From positions 2,422,786 through 2,486,785 of the forward strand of contig JACAXG010000079.1 in NCBI GenBank assembly GCA_018881555.1: DNA of 64,000 nucleotides, in the 5' to 3' direction. Positions 13,545 through 25,939 of this stretch are shown piece after piece. This DNA is from Amblyornis subalaris. Taxonomy: Eukaryota > Chordata > Aves > Passeriformes > Ptilonorhynchidae. A model generated the notes under the pieces. That model was not told the DNA's origin. It saw nothing but the letters and a program-made list of their open reading frames with translations, and did not search any database. Position 1 is the stretch's first letter. Each line of letters starts with the position of its first letter. Made by a program: the position numbers and the translations under genes.

Positions 13545-16500
13545 GCAAGTGGATTCAAAATCAGCTGCATTTGTCTGTTCACAGGTCCCTTAGCCTTATA
13601 CATATAATCAGGAGTTGCATGCAGTGTTAGTTTAGTTTATATAACTGGCAATGAGAAACAGTGTAGAGAATTTGTAACGGAAAGGGCGCAAAGGGATGGG
13701 AATTATGGGAGGGTGGGCACTTAGATTTGAGGAGGATGATACGTGCTTTTGATTTGACAAGTGTGTAGAGAGACCGAAGGCTTTCTTGAATAATAAAGAA
13801 GCTCCAGGTTCAAAATGGAAAAAGAACACAGAGGTTCAATTAATAATAAACGATGATGTTAAACTCCATAAATAAATGAGACCTTGTTTGAATGGTGTTA
13901 TTCAATGGTATTATCCTGCAAGACATACAGGAAAGTAGTTGCTAACTGTATTTTAAAAAACCATGGAGAAGAGTGGGTTTAAGGTACTTTAGTTATGTAT
14001 ACTAAAGGATCTTAGTTCCTGCTCTGATAGTGTTGTCCATAATACTGGAGAGGACTGTTCTTTTTAGTCATTCTACCTTACAGATTTGACACCATTCCCT
14101 AGTTATTAATTTTGGGTTTCTTGGATGATCAGTTCATGAGTGTCCTCTGTACAGTCATTTAGTCATTTCATGCAACAGTAATAATGCAGCACACATCCTT
14201 TATAGCAGGCAATCTGAAACGCTGTACAAAGAGGAAGTTAAACCAATCTACTTGAAACTCTTTTATTCTTTTATTCTTTGAGCTGTGGTGGATTTGAGAC
14301 TGCATTCCCCCTTTTTAAAAATATTATGCTGTTCATTTTGGTTTTCCTTAAAACATGTTAGTTTGCATCACAGGAAAAGTGGGCTGTGGGGATGAATAAC
14401 CTTATCAGTTATCCCTGTGTAACTTGTCTCTCCTCATGAGTCACAGCTCTTCTAGAAATGCTAGTTAGGAAACCTTCAGGTTTTAAAATTCTGCTGTATG
14501 AATGTCATTTGCTTTTTACATTTTGTCTTCATGTTAGTGAATGGAATCAGTGATGCCAACCCCTCCTCTGTAGTCAGTTGTATAGTCTAAAAATTTTTCC
14601 GTTTTGCAACACTGCAGATGTGGTACTGAACTTGTTTGTGGTGTATCGTGCAAGCAACATGAGCCTTTACACAGTGTGCATTACTGTAACCCTCTGGGCA
14701 GCAGAGTTGTGCCTGAGGCAGAAGGTAGCCCACCAGCTGTGCAAAGCCTGGCAGGTTTGTCCAGGTTTGAGTGCCAGACAGAGTGCCAGTGGCAGCACTC
14801 GGGGAGCTGCTTGGGTTGGCCAAGGAGATGCAGACTGTGCTTGGTGAATTTTAACACTGGAGACCTATTGTGTTCTTCCTAGTTCTCCTCCAACTCCTCC
14901 AATTCACACAGATGTTTCTAGCAAGTCTGGCAGGGAAAAACGTGCTACCCAGACCCTACCACTGCTGCTTTTATCCCGTAAGGTCAACATCAAGTAAATG
15001 CCGTGGTAGCTTTACACTGGAATATCAGAAAGGGAGTACAGCTGTCACATAAGTAACTATGACATGAAACTTCTGACATTAATTTTGGATAAGAGAATAA
15101 GTAAGCATTTAAAACGATAGCTAGCAGTAACACAGTTAATTCAAGCAATAGATGTAATTCTGATTCAGGGGAGCACTTGGCTTGTGCTGACATGCTGTAC
15201 CTCTTTACTGAGTCAGGGTTTCTTCCTAAGGTAGTGTGTATCATTTTTTATCAGAGGGGGCAGGAATATTCCCATGTGTCCCTGCAATAGAAAATAGTTT
15301 CAGAATATAAAACCTGAAAAGAAAAAAAAAAAAAAAAAAAAAGGAGGGGGCAGGGGAGAGAAATTTGCTAGAAGCGTTTTCAGAACAAGTGTCATCTGCT
15401 CTAACACCAGGTACCTTTATAGCTTAATTACAATGAACAGTCATAATGTAAAGAAGCAGATAGCTATGGTTCATATATGAGCTTTCGAAAACCTCTGTTA
15501 GCTTCCCTGGATCCCTTCTCACTCATGTATGTGTAGGGAATAGCTATCCAGAATAGCTAGTGGATTAGAAGTGGGGATTTTTTCCTCTCTTGCTAGTATT
15601 ACACTTTTTGGGGGAAGAACAGGTTGTATTTTGCATGGGATTTTTAATTCCAGAATAAACATAAAAGTGGAGGAGAAAATGATACACAACAGAAGACAGT
15701 TCAGAGAGGAACATGAATAGTGAACACTCTTCTCTGTGTGTTAAATATTTATGTTTCTTGCTACTCCCCACTACAATTTTGCTGTTGATAAAAATGACTA
15801 GTTTTTTTTCCTCCTCAATCTCTCTTTCATCTAGGCTTGGACACCACTTAAATTCTTTTATGTAGTTAAGGAATGATGAATAAAGTGGAGTAAAATTAAA
15901 GTTGGTATTTAAAAAAAATAACCTGCTTAGTCATGTAGCTTCTGATTTATTTCAGATTTCAGAAACAAGGGTTGTAATAGAAGTAAATTTGAAGTTGTTG
16001 CTGTTCTATATATTTTTTTAAATGCTGTATTATCACTGTCTTCTTCAGATTATGGCCGAACGGAAGAATGCTAAAGCTATGGCTTGCAGCTCATTGCAAG
16101 ACAGGACAAATGTCACCCTTGATGTTCCTCTGCAAGGTACTGTGTGTTACAGCTAATATCCTCAGGATGGTCGTATTTTAGATCAGCTTTGTTTCTGATA
16201 CAGCTTTTGACCGAAATGGAGCATATTGGGTGGAGAAGTCAGGAGTGTAATCCTGCCTTTTAATTAATGTATCTGACTGATTGTAATCTGTTCCTGTATT
16301 ACTTTAAATACTTTTATTGGTTATGTTGACAGTTATGGACTCCTGCTCCAAGTTGTGCACTTCCTCTTTTAGTTTGAAATGCAAGTGTTGCAAACACAGT
16401 CTTACTTATTTGTGGCTACTTGTAATATTGTCTTTTTCAAATCAAAATACCTCCTGACTTGAGACTGCACCAGTTGGCCAAATCTTCCTTAAAACGAGAA

Positions 16501-19500
16501 TATACTCCAGTTAATCGCTTGGATTCAGAGGAGCCATAGGAGTACTCCTCCTAGGTTTCAGCATCTATTTTAGCAAATTCTGAGGCAAGGCAGGCAAGTG
16601 GGTTGTCATCCAGCTGAAGAGTCTTTTGCACACTCTACTGCGTGGTAGAAGGAAGTTGTCTTTGCATGCCGTTATTAGTCATATCTTAGTAGTTGCTGTT
16701 TTGAAAGTATTCCGGGAGAACAAACATACTTTTTCTTAGCTTTACAGCAAATTATATGCTTCTGGATCCACCAATTTGTACTGAATATCTTACTTCTAAT
16801 CCATACAACAATTGTGCAATGGTCTGTGTAATGTGTATTGTTCAGGCAGTAGTATTGATTACTTGGAGACTGTTTAACATATTAGCAAGGATGGTATTAT
16901 AAGCAGATTCCAGATTTTACATAGTTATTGCAGTAAAACTTAGGTCTATATATCTCAGAGAGGCATTCATCTATATTGTCTGGGTTTTAATATGCCAGCA
17001 ATATAACATGACCTTCTTCTTAGCATAAAAATTCCTTTAGAAATTACTGAAGCTTGTTCTTGTTAGAAGCAGTAAAAATTTGTTTTAATCAATGCAATAC
17101 CTTCAGAGTACAATTAATGGGTAAACAGTTTTATGTTATTGATGAAATAAAAGTATTTTTCCCTGCTGTGAATGCTGATTAACAGAAACTGACTTTTGTT
17201 CCCATGCAGTAGATTTCCCAACACCAAAGACAGAACTGGTACAGAAGTTCCATGTCCAGTACCTGGGCATGCTACCTGTAGCTAAACCTGTGGGTATGTA
17301 ACACTTAAGTGACTTCCAAAGTACCTTGCTTAAACTCTAAAAGCTGAACTCTGGCTCACCAAGGGCAAATACATGATTTTTGAAAGGTAGCAACTGTTCT
17401 GTTTCAGTCATATGCATCAGGCATGAAGACATCTAATATTCAGGACATCATATGAACGTGTTTTGCAACCAGGGTATTTTGGGAGCTGCTAAGAAGGCAG
17501 AGTTTCTTTCTACAGCTTTCTCTGAGTATGAGCTCTGCTACTGATGAGAAGAGCCCTAGAGAACTGAAATGATACAAAAGCTAAACAAGATGCTATCCTG
17601 TTTTTTATAAGCCAGAGGCACTGTTTTGGTTTTGCAGATGGAGAAATACAACTTCACAATACTTCCTTCCATTATCTAATTCATTTTAATAACAAATCCA
17701 AAACAAACTGTTTTCTGTACTACCATGTGAAAATAAAAAATTCTGTTATTGTTTACATATATTATTTTTCACTACTCCATTTTCTTTTCTTTTAGGAATG
17801 GATACTCTGAACAGTGCCATTGAAAGTCTAATGGCTTCCTCTAGCAAAGACGACTGGATGCCAGTTACCATGAATGTTGCTGATGCTACTGTCACAGTCA
17901 TCAATGAAAGAGTAAGGCAGACTTGTTGTTTAAAACACATTTAACATAATATGAGTGTTGAAAACCAGGAACACGGAAATGCTAGTAGGGTTAATTTAAA
18001 CTAAGATTCATTTGCTTATTTCGCATTTTATTTCTTTCCAGAATCTGCAGAGACTCTTACTGTTCATATCAGCTTCAGATTTCTTTATCATTCCAAGNAT
18101 GTTCTCAGAAATAAATTATTATAAGTATTCGTTAGATACTTAAATTCAGTGTTTTCCTGTCTAGGAATTTTGAGCCTAAAATGTTGTAGGTTAAGCCCTA
18201 AGTAGCAATCCTGAATTCCAAGCTGTATTTGCCTTCTTCTTGGTATGGAAGCCAAGAGTAATATTAAAATCTGTGTTACAGAGGAAAATGTAGAGCATTT
18301 TCCATAGATTTTAATACAGTGAAACTTACTAATGAAGTCTTATATATGTCCTTTGATGAGGTACTAAACCAACATCTCTATAACATACCAGCTAGGGGAG
18401 TGATAGGGGATAGGGGAGCATGTTTTGGAGTCATTATAGCCATGTTGTTTTCTTTCTTCACAAAACAAGCAGCTTTTAAAATGTACAACATGCTCAATGA
18501 TAATGCTCAAAGCCTTGGTTTTTCCGGTGGCAGCCTAGAAGGGGAGATCCAGCCCAGGCCTGAGCACGCTTGATTTATGCAGATAGATAAGAAGGAATTA
18601 CAATACTCTGTCAGTGTGTCTTCTCTTTTATTCAAAATTGAAAGTTCTACAGAATACCCAGTAGTAATGATCAATCCTTTGATTTTTAACCAGAACGAAG
18701 AGGAAGTCATGGTGGAGTGTCGTGTGCGGTTCCTGTCCTTCATGGGAGTAGGCAAAGACATCCACACGTTTGCCTTCATTATGGACACAGGAAACCAGCA
18801 TTTTGAGTGCCACGTTTTTTGGTGTGAACCAAATGCAGGCAACGTATCAGAAGCTGTTCAGGCTGCTTGTATGGTAAGTGACCTTCTTCAAATGCATCTA
18901 ATAGCACTTAGATTTTCACTGTCTCCATAAATAATCATATCTTCAAATTTGCAATTATATTAATTTCAAGACAGAAAAAAGAAAGAACAGATAAAAATTG
19001 GAATTGGTATTATAATCTATTTAATCAATTAAAATCCAAACATTTTAAAGTTTGAAGTGCCAGCTTAGTGAACAATGCCTCTTTAATAATTTTCTCTCCT
19101 AATCTCTGCAACATCTATATATATTAGAAATCTTTTCTTTCACTACACAAGTTATCTAATGTTGGAAAAACATTTTGCTTGGAGTTGTATTACACAATCC
19201 AGTGGTAATATACTGAAAATAATCCTTGTTCAAGAGTAGCTGAACCCAGAAAACTTATTTTTCAGTTTTCAAATGGCTGTTTATATGATTTAGTATCTGT
19301 TGTGTGCTAATGAACAGTTTCTGCCCACACATTGACAGACTAATTTCCATTAACTTCAGCTGAGTTTTTTGTCATGGCCAAAACAGAGGTTTGACTATAT
19401 TTAATGAGAAAATACTAAAAGTGTATATTAAATGGTCTGTGAAGTTATTCGATACAGTATTTGATACAGTAATAACTGCAGAATGGTTTTGCTTTGTTGC

Positions 19501-19670
19501 AGTTACGGTATCAGAAGTGCTTAGTAGCCAGACCTCCTTCACAGAAAGTTCGGCCGCCCCCACCTCCTGCAGACTCGGTGACTAGAAGAGTTACAACTAA
19601 TGTAAAAAGAGGAGTGTTGTCTCTCATTGACACTTTGAAACAGAAACGTCCCGTCACTGAGATGCCATAG
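13430..19670 (+). CDS. APBB2: APBB2 (FE65L1), C-terminal six coding exons
   Basis: The adaptor encoded here binds the cytoplasmic NPxY tail of APP-family proteins and links it to nuclear and cytoskeletal partners (known for the FE65 family). Six exons join in phase: 13430-13544, 16049-16136, 17210-17293, 17796-17911, 18694-18873 and 19503-19670. They give 249 residues and a stop. The first exon starts inside PTB1 ([21 protein letters not shown]). PTB2 begins at [20 protein letters not shown] and continues through [28 protein letters not shown] and [20 protein letters not shown]. The tail contains a run of prolines ([11 protein letters not shown]) and ends KRPVTEMP. I recognise the sequence as APBB2 rather than APBB1 or APBB3 from memory of the human protein. 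The WW domain and most of PTB1 lie upstream of this window or in exons I could not find. The NSUN7 neighbour on the opposite strand supports the assignment. Confidence 0.95.
13545..16048 (+). other. APBB2: APBB2 GC-AG intron
   Basis: A 2.5 kb intron starts GCAAGT and ends TTCAG. It includes a poly(A) run of 21 at 15322-15342 and an unclassified GC-richer patch at 14.69-14.85 kb. Confidence 0.85.
15322..15342. repeat. Poly(A) run
   Basis: Twenty-one A residues followed by ggaggggg, inside an APBB2 intron. It could be the tail of an old insertion, but nothing recognisable precedes it. Confidence 0.9.
16049..16136 (+). CDS. APBB2: APBB2 exon, PTB1-PTB2 linker
   Basis: The acceptor ttcttcag and donor CAAG|GTACTG bound an 88-base exon encoding [17 protein letters not shown], then [12 protein letters not shown]. 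It ends in phase 1; the base G joins TA of the next exon to give Val. This is the linker between the two PTB domains. Confidence 0.93.
17210..17293 (+). CDS. APBB2: APBB2 exon, start of PTB2
   Basis: The acceptor cccatgcag and donor GTGG|GTATGT bound an 84-base exon encoding [20 protein letters not shown] followed by MLPVAKPVG. It is the first beta strand of PTB2, the domain that binds the APP intracellular tail in this family. Confidence 0.94.
17796..17911 (+). CDS. APBB2: APBB2 exon, PTB2 helix 1 and following strand
   Basis: The acceptor cttttag and donor AAAGA|GTAAGG bound a 116-base exon. It encodes [20 protein letters not shown] and [19 protein letters not shown], ending at a codon boundary. 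The next exon starts NEEEV. Confidence 0.94.
18694..18873 (+). CDS. APBB2: APBB2 exon, core of PTB2
   Basis: The exon is exactly 60 codons, with acceptor ttttaaccag and donor ATG|GTAAGT. It encodes [20 protein letters not shown] through EAVQAACM, covering the central beta strands of PTB2. The reading frame stays open for over 100 bases upstream of the acceptor, so intron retention here would extend the frame for some distance; I see no evidence that it happens. Confidence 0.95.
19503..19670 (+). CDS. APBB2: APBB2 terminal coding exon
   Basis: The acceptor gctttgttgcag precedes [15 protein letters not shown]. The exon continues through a proline run and [19 protein letters not shown] to PVTEMP and TAG. 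It holds the end of the PTB2 C-terminal helix and the conserved basic tail of FE65 proteins. Confidence 0.95.
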   Translation, partial: LRYQKCLVARPPSQKVRPPPPPADSVTRRVTTNVKRGVLSLIDTLKQKRPVTEMP

Positions 19671-22600
19671 CTGCATAAGAGAGAAGATTCTCCTAACATT
19701 TGACTGAAGATAACAGCAACTACACTAAGGAAAATGAACTGATGATATCTGACCTTCCATTTCAATTGCTGATGCTTTGTCTTCAGAGAATTTACCCCTG
19801 TTGAAAAAATGTTAGACAAGCATGTTCTCTCGTTCTTGCCACCATCATGTGATATGAAAAGAAGCATGAATAATTTTTTTGCTGTCAGTGAGTTACATCA
19901 TGGGCAACGGAAGGTCTGTTTGATTGTAAATACATGAACATTACCTAAACTCACAGAAAAAAAAGAATATGGCCACGTCCCTCCCAGTGAACTCATGCTA
20001 AAGTCCTTGGAGTGAATGATGCCTGAGTTAAAAGTTTCACCTTCTTGAGCTGGATTTGTCACAAACCAATCTTAAACCCTACAGCACTTTGCTCTGTTTT
20101 CAACACTGGAATAGGTACCAAGTATTAGCTACCATTGAATTACTGTAGATTAAATACCAAGTTTTATTTTTTACAGAACTACACCTGTTAGTTTTAAATT
20201 GTTTGTCAGCATTGGTCTAGCAACTCCTTTAACATCTCCCTGAACATGCCTTTGAATCATGGTGTCATTATGTTATCTTCTGGTTACACATTATGGTCTT
20301 ACAGAAGAATTGTGTTTAAAACCAAACCAATGATGAAAAATCCAGAAGTGTTTTCAGTAATTGAGTTGCAGGGTGATCCACTGAAGCTTTTCAGCTTTAA
20401 ACATATAAATTCAACTGTTGGCTGTTAAATTTATTCTCCTAAATCTATTATTAATTCATCAAAAATACTGTTTGTTTCATGGAGGGCTCAAACCAATCAG
20501 GAATAAGAAAGAAGTAGTTAGTGATTTTATTGTCTTACAAATGTTGTGGAGACTAAACTATTCCATACCTTTTCTATACAAGTGTTTGACGAAATGTTCA
20601 GTGTCTGGTTGCATAATTCTCCCTTCCCCTCACAGTTTGTTGCTGAATACTTAGCATGCCAGAAGAAGAACAATTACACTTCTTGTTATTTACAAAATTT
20701 CATGAAATTTATTTTACTTTTAATGCTCTTGTAACAAAATAAGAAGAGAGTTGTTTTGTAACAGGAAAGCATTTCAGGTAGTACAATTTTATTTCAATGC
20801 TTTTGCTCCAAAAGCTTCATCTAATTGCTTTGATTTACACGCCCGCAGACCCTCACAAATCAGCCCAGCATTGCCCTCGAAGTTGTACCTCAGGCTAATT
20901 TTGGAATGCAGTCTTGCATCTTCAGTCTCTCCCTTTGCCATCTTCTGTCTAAACCTGCAGATTGGTACAAACTTTGGAAATGGAACATTAAATATATGTT
21001 TAACTAGTGTTAAAAATGTTTTGCCTCCATTTATAGCTAAGTTACAAACTGTCTGCAAATTTTGTCTTACTCCAATGATAAAGGAACACTGGCAAAGTTG
21101 TTTTACAATAACTTTTTTTAATTTACTATGCAAGAGACTGTTATAAACGAACTATCTTCTTTTTTATTTCCTTGTTTGAAGAAATTAATGACAACACCTG
21201 GGCAAAGTAACTTGGGAACACAGCAGGAAAAGAGTGATGATTCAAGAAAAATTGCATTGAAAAATGCAGAAAAATCATTACTAAACTCAGCGTGATGTAT
21301 GAGCAAGTGTCAGGAGAAGGCTGGCTATGCAACTATTGTAATTAAATTTAGCTCTCTACAATACCCTCTGAAGAGCTGATCCACTACAGATCTCAGATCT
21401 CTTCATTACCACAATTCTGCACCTCAGGCACTGAAGCAATTGTTTCCCCTCTTAAGGCTCACGTTCTTGCCACCTCCATTGCACCACCTCTATTGCCTGT
21501 ACTGCTGGAGAAGCTGCTGATGCTGAGTACACAGGGAGAGTTGGAAGGGAGGGGATGCAAACAAACCCACCCCCTTTAGCAGTACCAGTGGTTTAACTGA
21601 CCACGGAGCCAGATCAAAAAGCATGGGGATGGCAGCTTGCCTATGCGCTCCTATAGTTTCCAGTATTGATTCCAGTCACCTCTGTTAGGAGCAGTGTAAA
21701 AACTCACTTCCTATCAGAGAATCACAGCACTGTTTGGTTTGGAAGAGACCTTAAAGGTTGTCTAGTTCCAAAGCCCTGTCAGGAGGGGCACTTTTCACTA
21801 GACAAAGTTGCCCATCCAACCTGGCCTTCAGCACTTCCAGGGATGACTGCTCTCAAACTGTGGGGGTTAACACTGTACTTTTAGATAGGATTGTGAAGTT
21901 ATGAGGTGAGAGTTTCCTTGTTCGTCATTGTGCTAGTGATTCACGTTTTATTTTATTTTAAATTAAATACTTTGACAGTGTATTTTTAAAGTTTCAGCTG
22001 GCAATGCCATGATTTGGGATTTGCAACTGTTGCACAACTGAATTAATTTTAAACAGTATAACTAAATTTTGTCATTGCATCTGCACAGTGCTGATTCTCC
22101 CTAAGAGAGATTCAGATTCTCTTTAACTAAACCAACACTTAGCAAACAGCAGTGTGAAGGTTCTACATCTGTTGTCAAAGATATGAACATCTCATTAGCT
22201 TTCACTAGCAATGTGTGCAACTGCAGGAAGGGCTGAGAATACAGAAAGGTATTTGAAAAGCCGTACATCACTTGCCAGTGTATGTTTTAAGGTTTCTGTT
22301 AACAAAATGCTGTTGATTTGGCAAATACTTAAGTAGTGTGCTTAATGGTCTGACTATATGTGGCCTTTCTGCTTCAGTAGAGCTCCTTATTCTCCAAAAG
22401 ATTTAATATACACCCAGGTGTTTGCAAAATCAGAACCTAATATTGCAAAGCCTATTATCTTTTGTTAAACAATATATTCAGACACTCTTTTTAACATGGC
22501 CAAAAAAGTATGTATGGGGTGGGTGTGTTTGAGCAACCGCCACTGTTCTAGTTGATGTTATAGCAACCCTTCAGTTATCTATGCATTTTTTATATTACCT

Positions 22601-22860
22601 GGTGATTCTGTAGGCCGGCAGCCATGTTCACTATGCCTTGTATGTCTCATGCCATATTCTAACTTAACCTGTTAAATACAGCTTAAAATATTTTTATTTT
22701 ATTTATTCTATTTTTACTGAAATATCCTGCATTATTATGTTGATGTATTGTCTTTACTAGACGTGCTCTTGTAACATTCTCCAGTCTGTATACTATATGT
22801 TGCCTAAAAAAAGGCAGGCTTTGTAATTATTTGTAGTCACATTTTTATTGAAGTCTGTAG
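19671..22860 (+). other. APBB2: Probable APBB2 3' UTR
   Basis: Sequence after the APBB2 stop is AU-rich with no coding signal. The end is not certain: there is no unambiguous AATAAA within 3.2 kb. ATTAAA occurs at about 20.15 kb, and later AATAAA hexamers lie near 23.675, 24.388 and 25.345 kb. A CR1 fragment lies at 21.71-21.85 kb. Confidence 0.4.
21710..21850 (-). mobile_element. CR1 LINE 3'-end fragment in the APBB2 3' UTR region
   Basis: The plus strand reads gaatcacagcactgtttggt, ttggaagagaccttaaagg, tctagttccaaagccctgtc, ccatccaacctggccttcag and cacttccagggatga. This is the classic reverse complement of the avian CR1 3' end, moderately diverged. Confidence 0.9.
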
Positions 22861-25800
22861 AAGAATCATGTAAAGGAAAGCTAATTTCTTCATTTTTTTC
22901 AATGCAAGTAGTAAGTTAGAGGTATCACGTGTCAGTCAGTCATGTCATTAACACACTCCCTTGCAGAAGCAAGGAGATTTATATTCACAGTCAATGACTA
23001 ATAGATAAAAGCCTTTCTTTTGAAATCTGCAGTGCTGGCTGTAGGTTTTATTTAAGCCACTTACTGTTTCATTTAAAAGAGAGCAAGGAGGTGTAGGAGA
23101 TGTAAGGCTATGGAGGCCACCTACAGGGTGGTTAACTGGGAATAACAAAAATAGCATGGAATGGCATAGAATCCATTCACAGTAAAATAAGGTTTAATGA
23201 TGTACTTCCTGTGCAGAGTCACCTGTACCTACAGAATAATATGGCCTTTTGTGGCAGAGGAACAAAAATTATGGAGTATCTAATAGCTTACACCAGTTCC
23301 CTGTCACTAAGAGTTCTGTATTTCTTAATTTTACCAAGCATTTCGTGCATCATTTACCTAGGGATCTAAAAATGCTAGTACATCACCCATGGAAAAAAGA
23401 ACTTTATCATTTCAAGAGCCAGTATGGGCTCAGCATTTCAGCATTACCATCGACTGCATTACTCCTTTCTTGGGCATGTTAATGAACACATGGCTACAAG
23501 GTGTGCAGTCCCGTCAGCCAATGCAGGTTTGATTTAACAGCAAGTAAGAGGGAAACACACCACTGTTTATTAGCAGAGCCCAGTCTTACATAAAGTACCT
23601 GACTGACAACAAAAAGGACAATTTTCCCTGCTGTTGACCACTTCTCCACATTTAAATGTAATCTGTTCTGAGAATAAATTTAGCTGCATAAAGTCATTGT
23701 CTCAACTGTTACTGCTCCATGAAACTACAAAATTATTTTGTTCCAAATGGTGGTTGAGGGAAGGGAAAAACATACTGGTGGTTTAGAGGCAATAGCACTA
23801 CAATGAAGACTTTTGTATCTGGAAAGCTGAATCAACAGTTCCTAGTGGAAAATTACAAACAGACAAGTGGAAATACAGAAAAATAGTTACACAAGATACA
23901 GTTTTACTGTAGAAAGTCATTGAATGTTATAGGCATCTACCTACAAGCCATCTGAAGTCATTCCCAGATGTTGCCACCATGTGATGTTCCATGCTTACAA
24001 AGTAAGCTGCTGACCTGCAGTTGAAATATTCATTCTTTGATATTCTTAGTAAAACATCAGGATTCTAACTGGTTTAACCTCCATACCATGTCAAAAATGC
24101 AAATTCCTGAAAGCAAGATGAGGCCAATTGTGGGACATCATGGCACATATTACATAAGTAGACCAGAAATTCTGTTATTAGACACATACATGTTCTTTTA
24201 CAAGTAATTTTAACTTTAATAATGAATGATACAGATCTTAATTTAAAAAAAAAATCATTCTCTAACTGCAGAATCTCTACGTTTATTTTAAGCATTTAAT
24301 GACCATACTGGGGGAAAAAAAGATCTCCTTAGTGTCCATTCCTTCTGTCCAACATGTAGAATCTCTCCACCTCCTAGATGGTCCTGAAATAAAATGAGGA
24401 TTTCTTTTTTTCTGGCTCTACACATGGTATTTGTACAGGTCTAAATCTATCTTTACAAGTTTGTTCAGAAACAAAAGTAGAGTTCACCACGCTACTGGAA
24501 TGGGTAAGGAGCACAGATTGCTCACAGAGATACGCAGAAGGTGAGGGATATCTTTGTGTAGGACAGCTGGCTCAGATTAAAATGCTAAAAGAAATTTTCA
24601 CTGATTCAGTGAAGCAAGGATATTTATCTGATGAACAAGAACCAGCTGTCTACACTGCTGGTGTAATATCATTCACATCCCTTCTCAAAAAGTACTGCTA
24701 ATCCAGTGACACTGACTAGTGTGGTGAAGAAAAAATAGAGATGTTAAAACATCTTCTCTGGATAGGTCTAAATCCAGGCCTGTATGTCAAATCGGTTAAG
24801 TTCCACACTATATTGTTGATGCTCCTGGCAACGCTCTTGCCAAGTATCTGAAATGGTTGCCTAAAGGAAAATTTCTCTTCTGGGCCACAGCTACCTTTGC
24901 CTTTCTATATTGCTGTGCTGCCTCTATTTCATTTTTACAAGTTCTAAATACAAATCAGACTATTGTTAAAAGTATCTCGGTTCCTTTATCCTCTGCTCAG
25001 ATTACAAGACAATTGTAGATATTTTACAGTTATTTTATCTTTGCTAGCAAGAGGGAGCAGCTTAGAAGCCAATGGCTATTTCCAAAGACAGACAACTACC
25101 CCCTTTATTAATATTTATAAAAATAAGTTACTTTGACAGTAGAAGCAGTTATTGACGAAAAGCAGTTATGAACCATGACATATTCTGATGTGACATGATG
25201 AAAATTCAGTGGTTTTAGCATGAGAATATTTTATCTATTTTTCATTGTTAATATTTTGACGTGCACTTGAGTAGAAACCAAGGGAGCATGGGCTTTAGTG
25301 TACTTGGCCAGTTTCCTGTACAAACGTTCATATCTAGTTTTAGAAATAAAGATGAGCTAACTTATTATTAGGCTTATTTGCTATGCATCAGTCTTAAGTG
25401 GAAACTCATAAAAATGGTACCTAACACTTGTAAAGAAAAGTGACTTAAAAAAATGCAGTCTCAGTTTAAAAACATCAATTTGAAATTGATTACTCGTACA
25501 GGTCTAGATCATGGTGAGGGCTCAGGTGTATGATTTAACTTGTCACTTTAAAGTGTATAGCAAGAGGCTATAGTTTTTTCACCTCACTTCTCCCAACAGT
25601 CTAATCAGCCTTAGGCAGTTGAGCTCCATTCACTTTAAAGTGTGATTACTGGATTAAAAATTACTATCTAACATGAATATTTCTACGTAAATAGCCCATA
25701 ATATATCTTTGCCACAGCAAGATTATCCTTGCATAAAGATATACTTTAATGTAAGAGTATTGATTAATATACAGGAATCTTTACCTTCTTTATAAAGGTA

Positions 25801-25939
25801 GGGCAAAGTCTGAAGGTTCATACAGCCAAGTTGGCTTGACCATTTTTGACCGAGGTGGTGGAAATATCCAACCACTTGGAGCCTGTGCTCCAGTCTGGCC
25901 ATGAAAGCAATGGTAAGTTGATACCCTAGGTTTGTTTCC
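22861..25939. other. APBB2-NSUN7 convergent 3' region
   Basis: This is the interval between the two convergent genes. It holds the NSUN7 3' UTR on the minus strand (immediately below 25940) and possibly the distal APBB2 3' UTR on the plus strand. No ORF of interest, RNA gene or clear repeat was seen. Confidence 0.5.
25104..25109 (-). terminator. NSUN7: Candidate NSUN7 polyadenylation signal
   Basis: The plus strand reads TTTATT, which is AATAAA on the minus strand, about 830 bases after the NSUN7 stop codon. It is chosen for position only; other hexamers exist farther on. Confidence 0.25.

Noticed and set aside
18043..18097. Exon-like segment after a strong acceptor (atttctttccag) in an APBB2 intron
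   Set aside because: The flanking exons already join in phase as NERNEEEV, as in human APBB2. This segment has no good donor and contains an undetermined base.
20751..21146. 131-codon open frame in the APBB2 3' region
   Set aside because: It lies in the probable 3' UTR, has no domain, and an overlapping open frame runs on the other strand.
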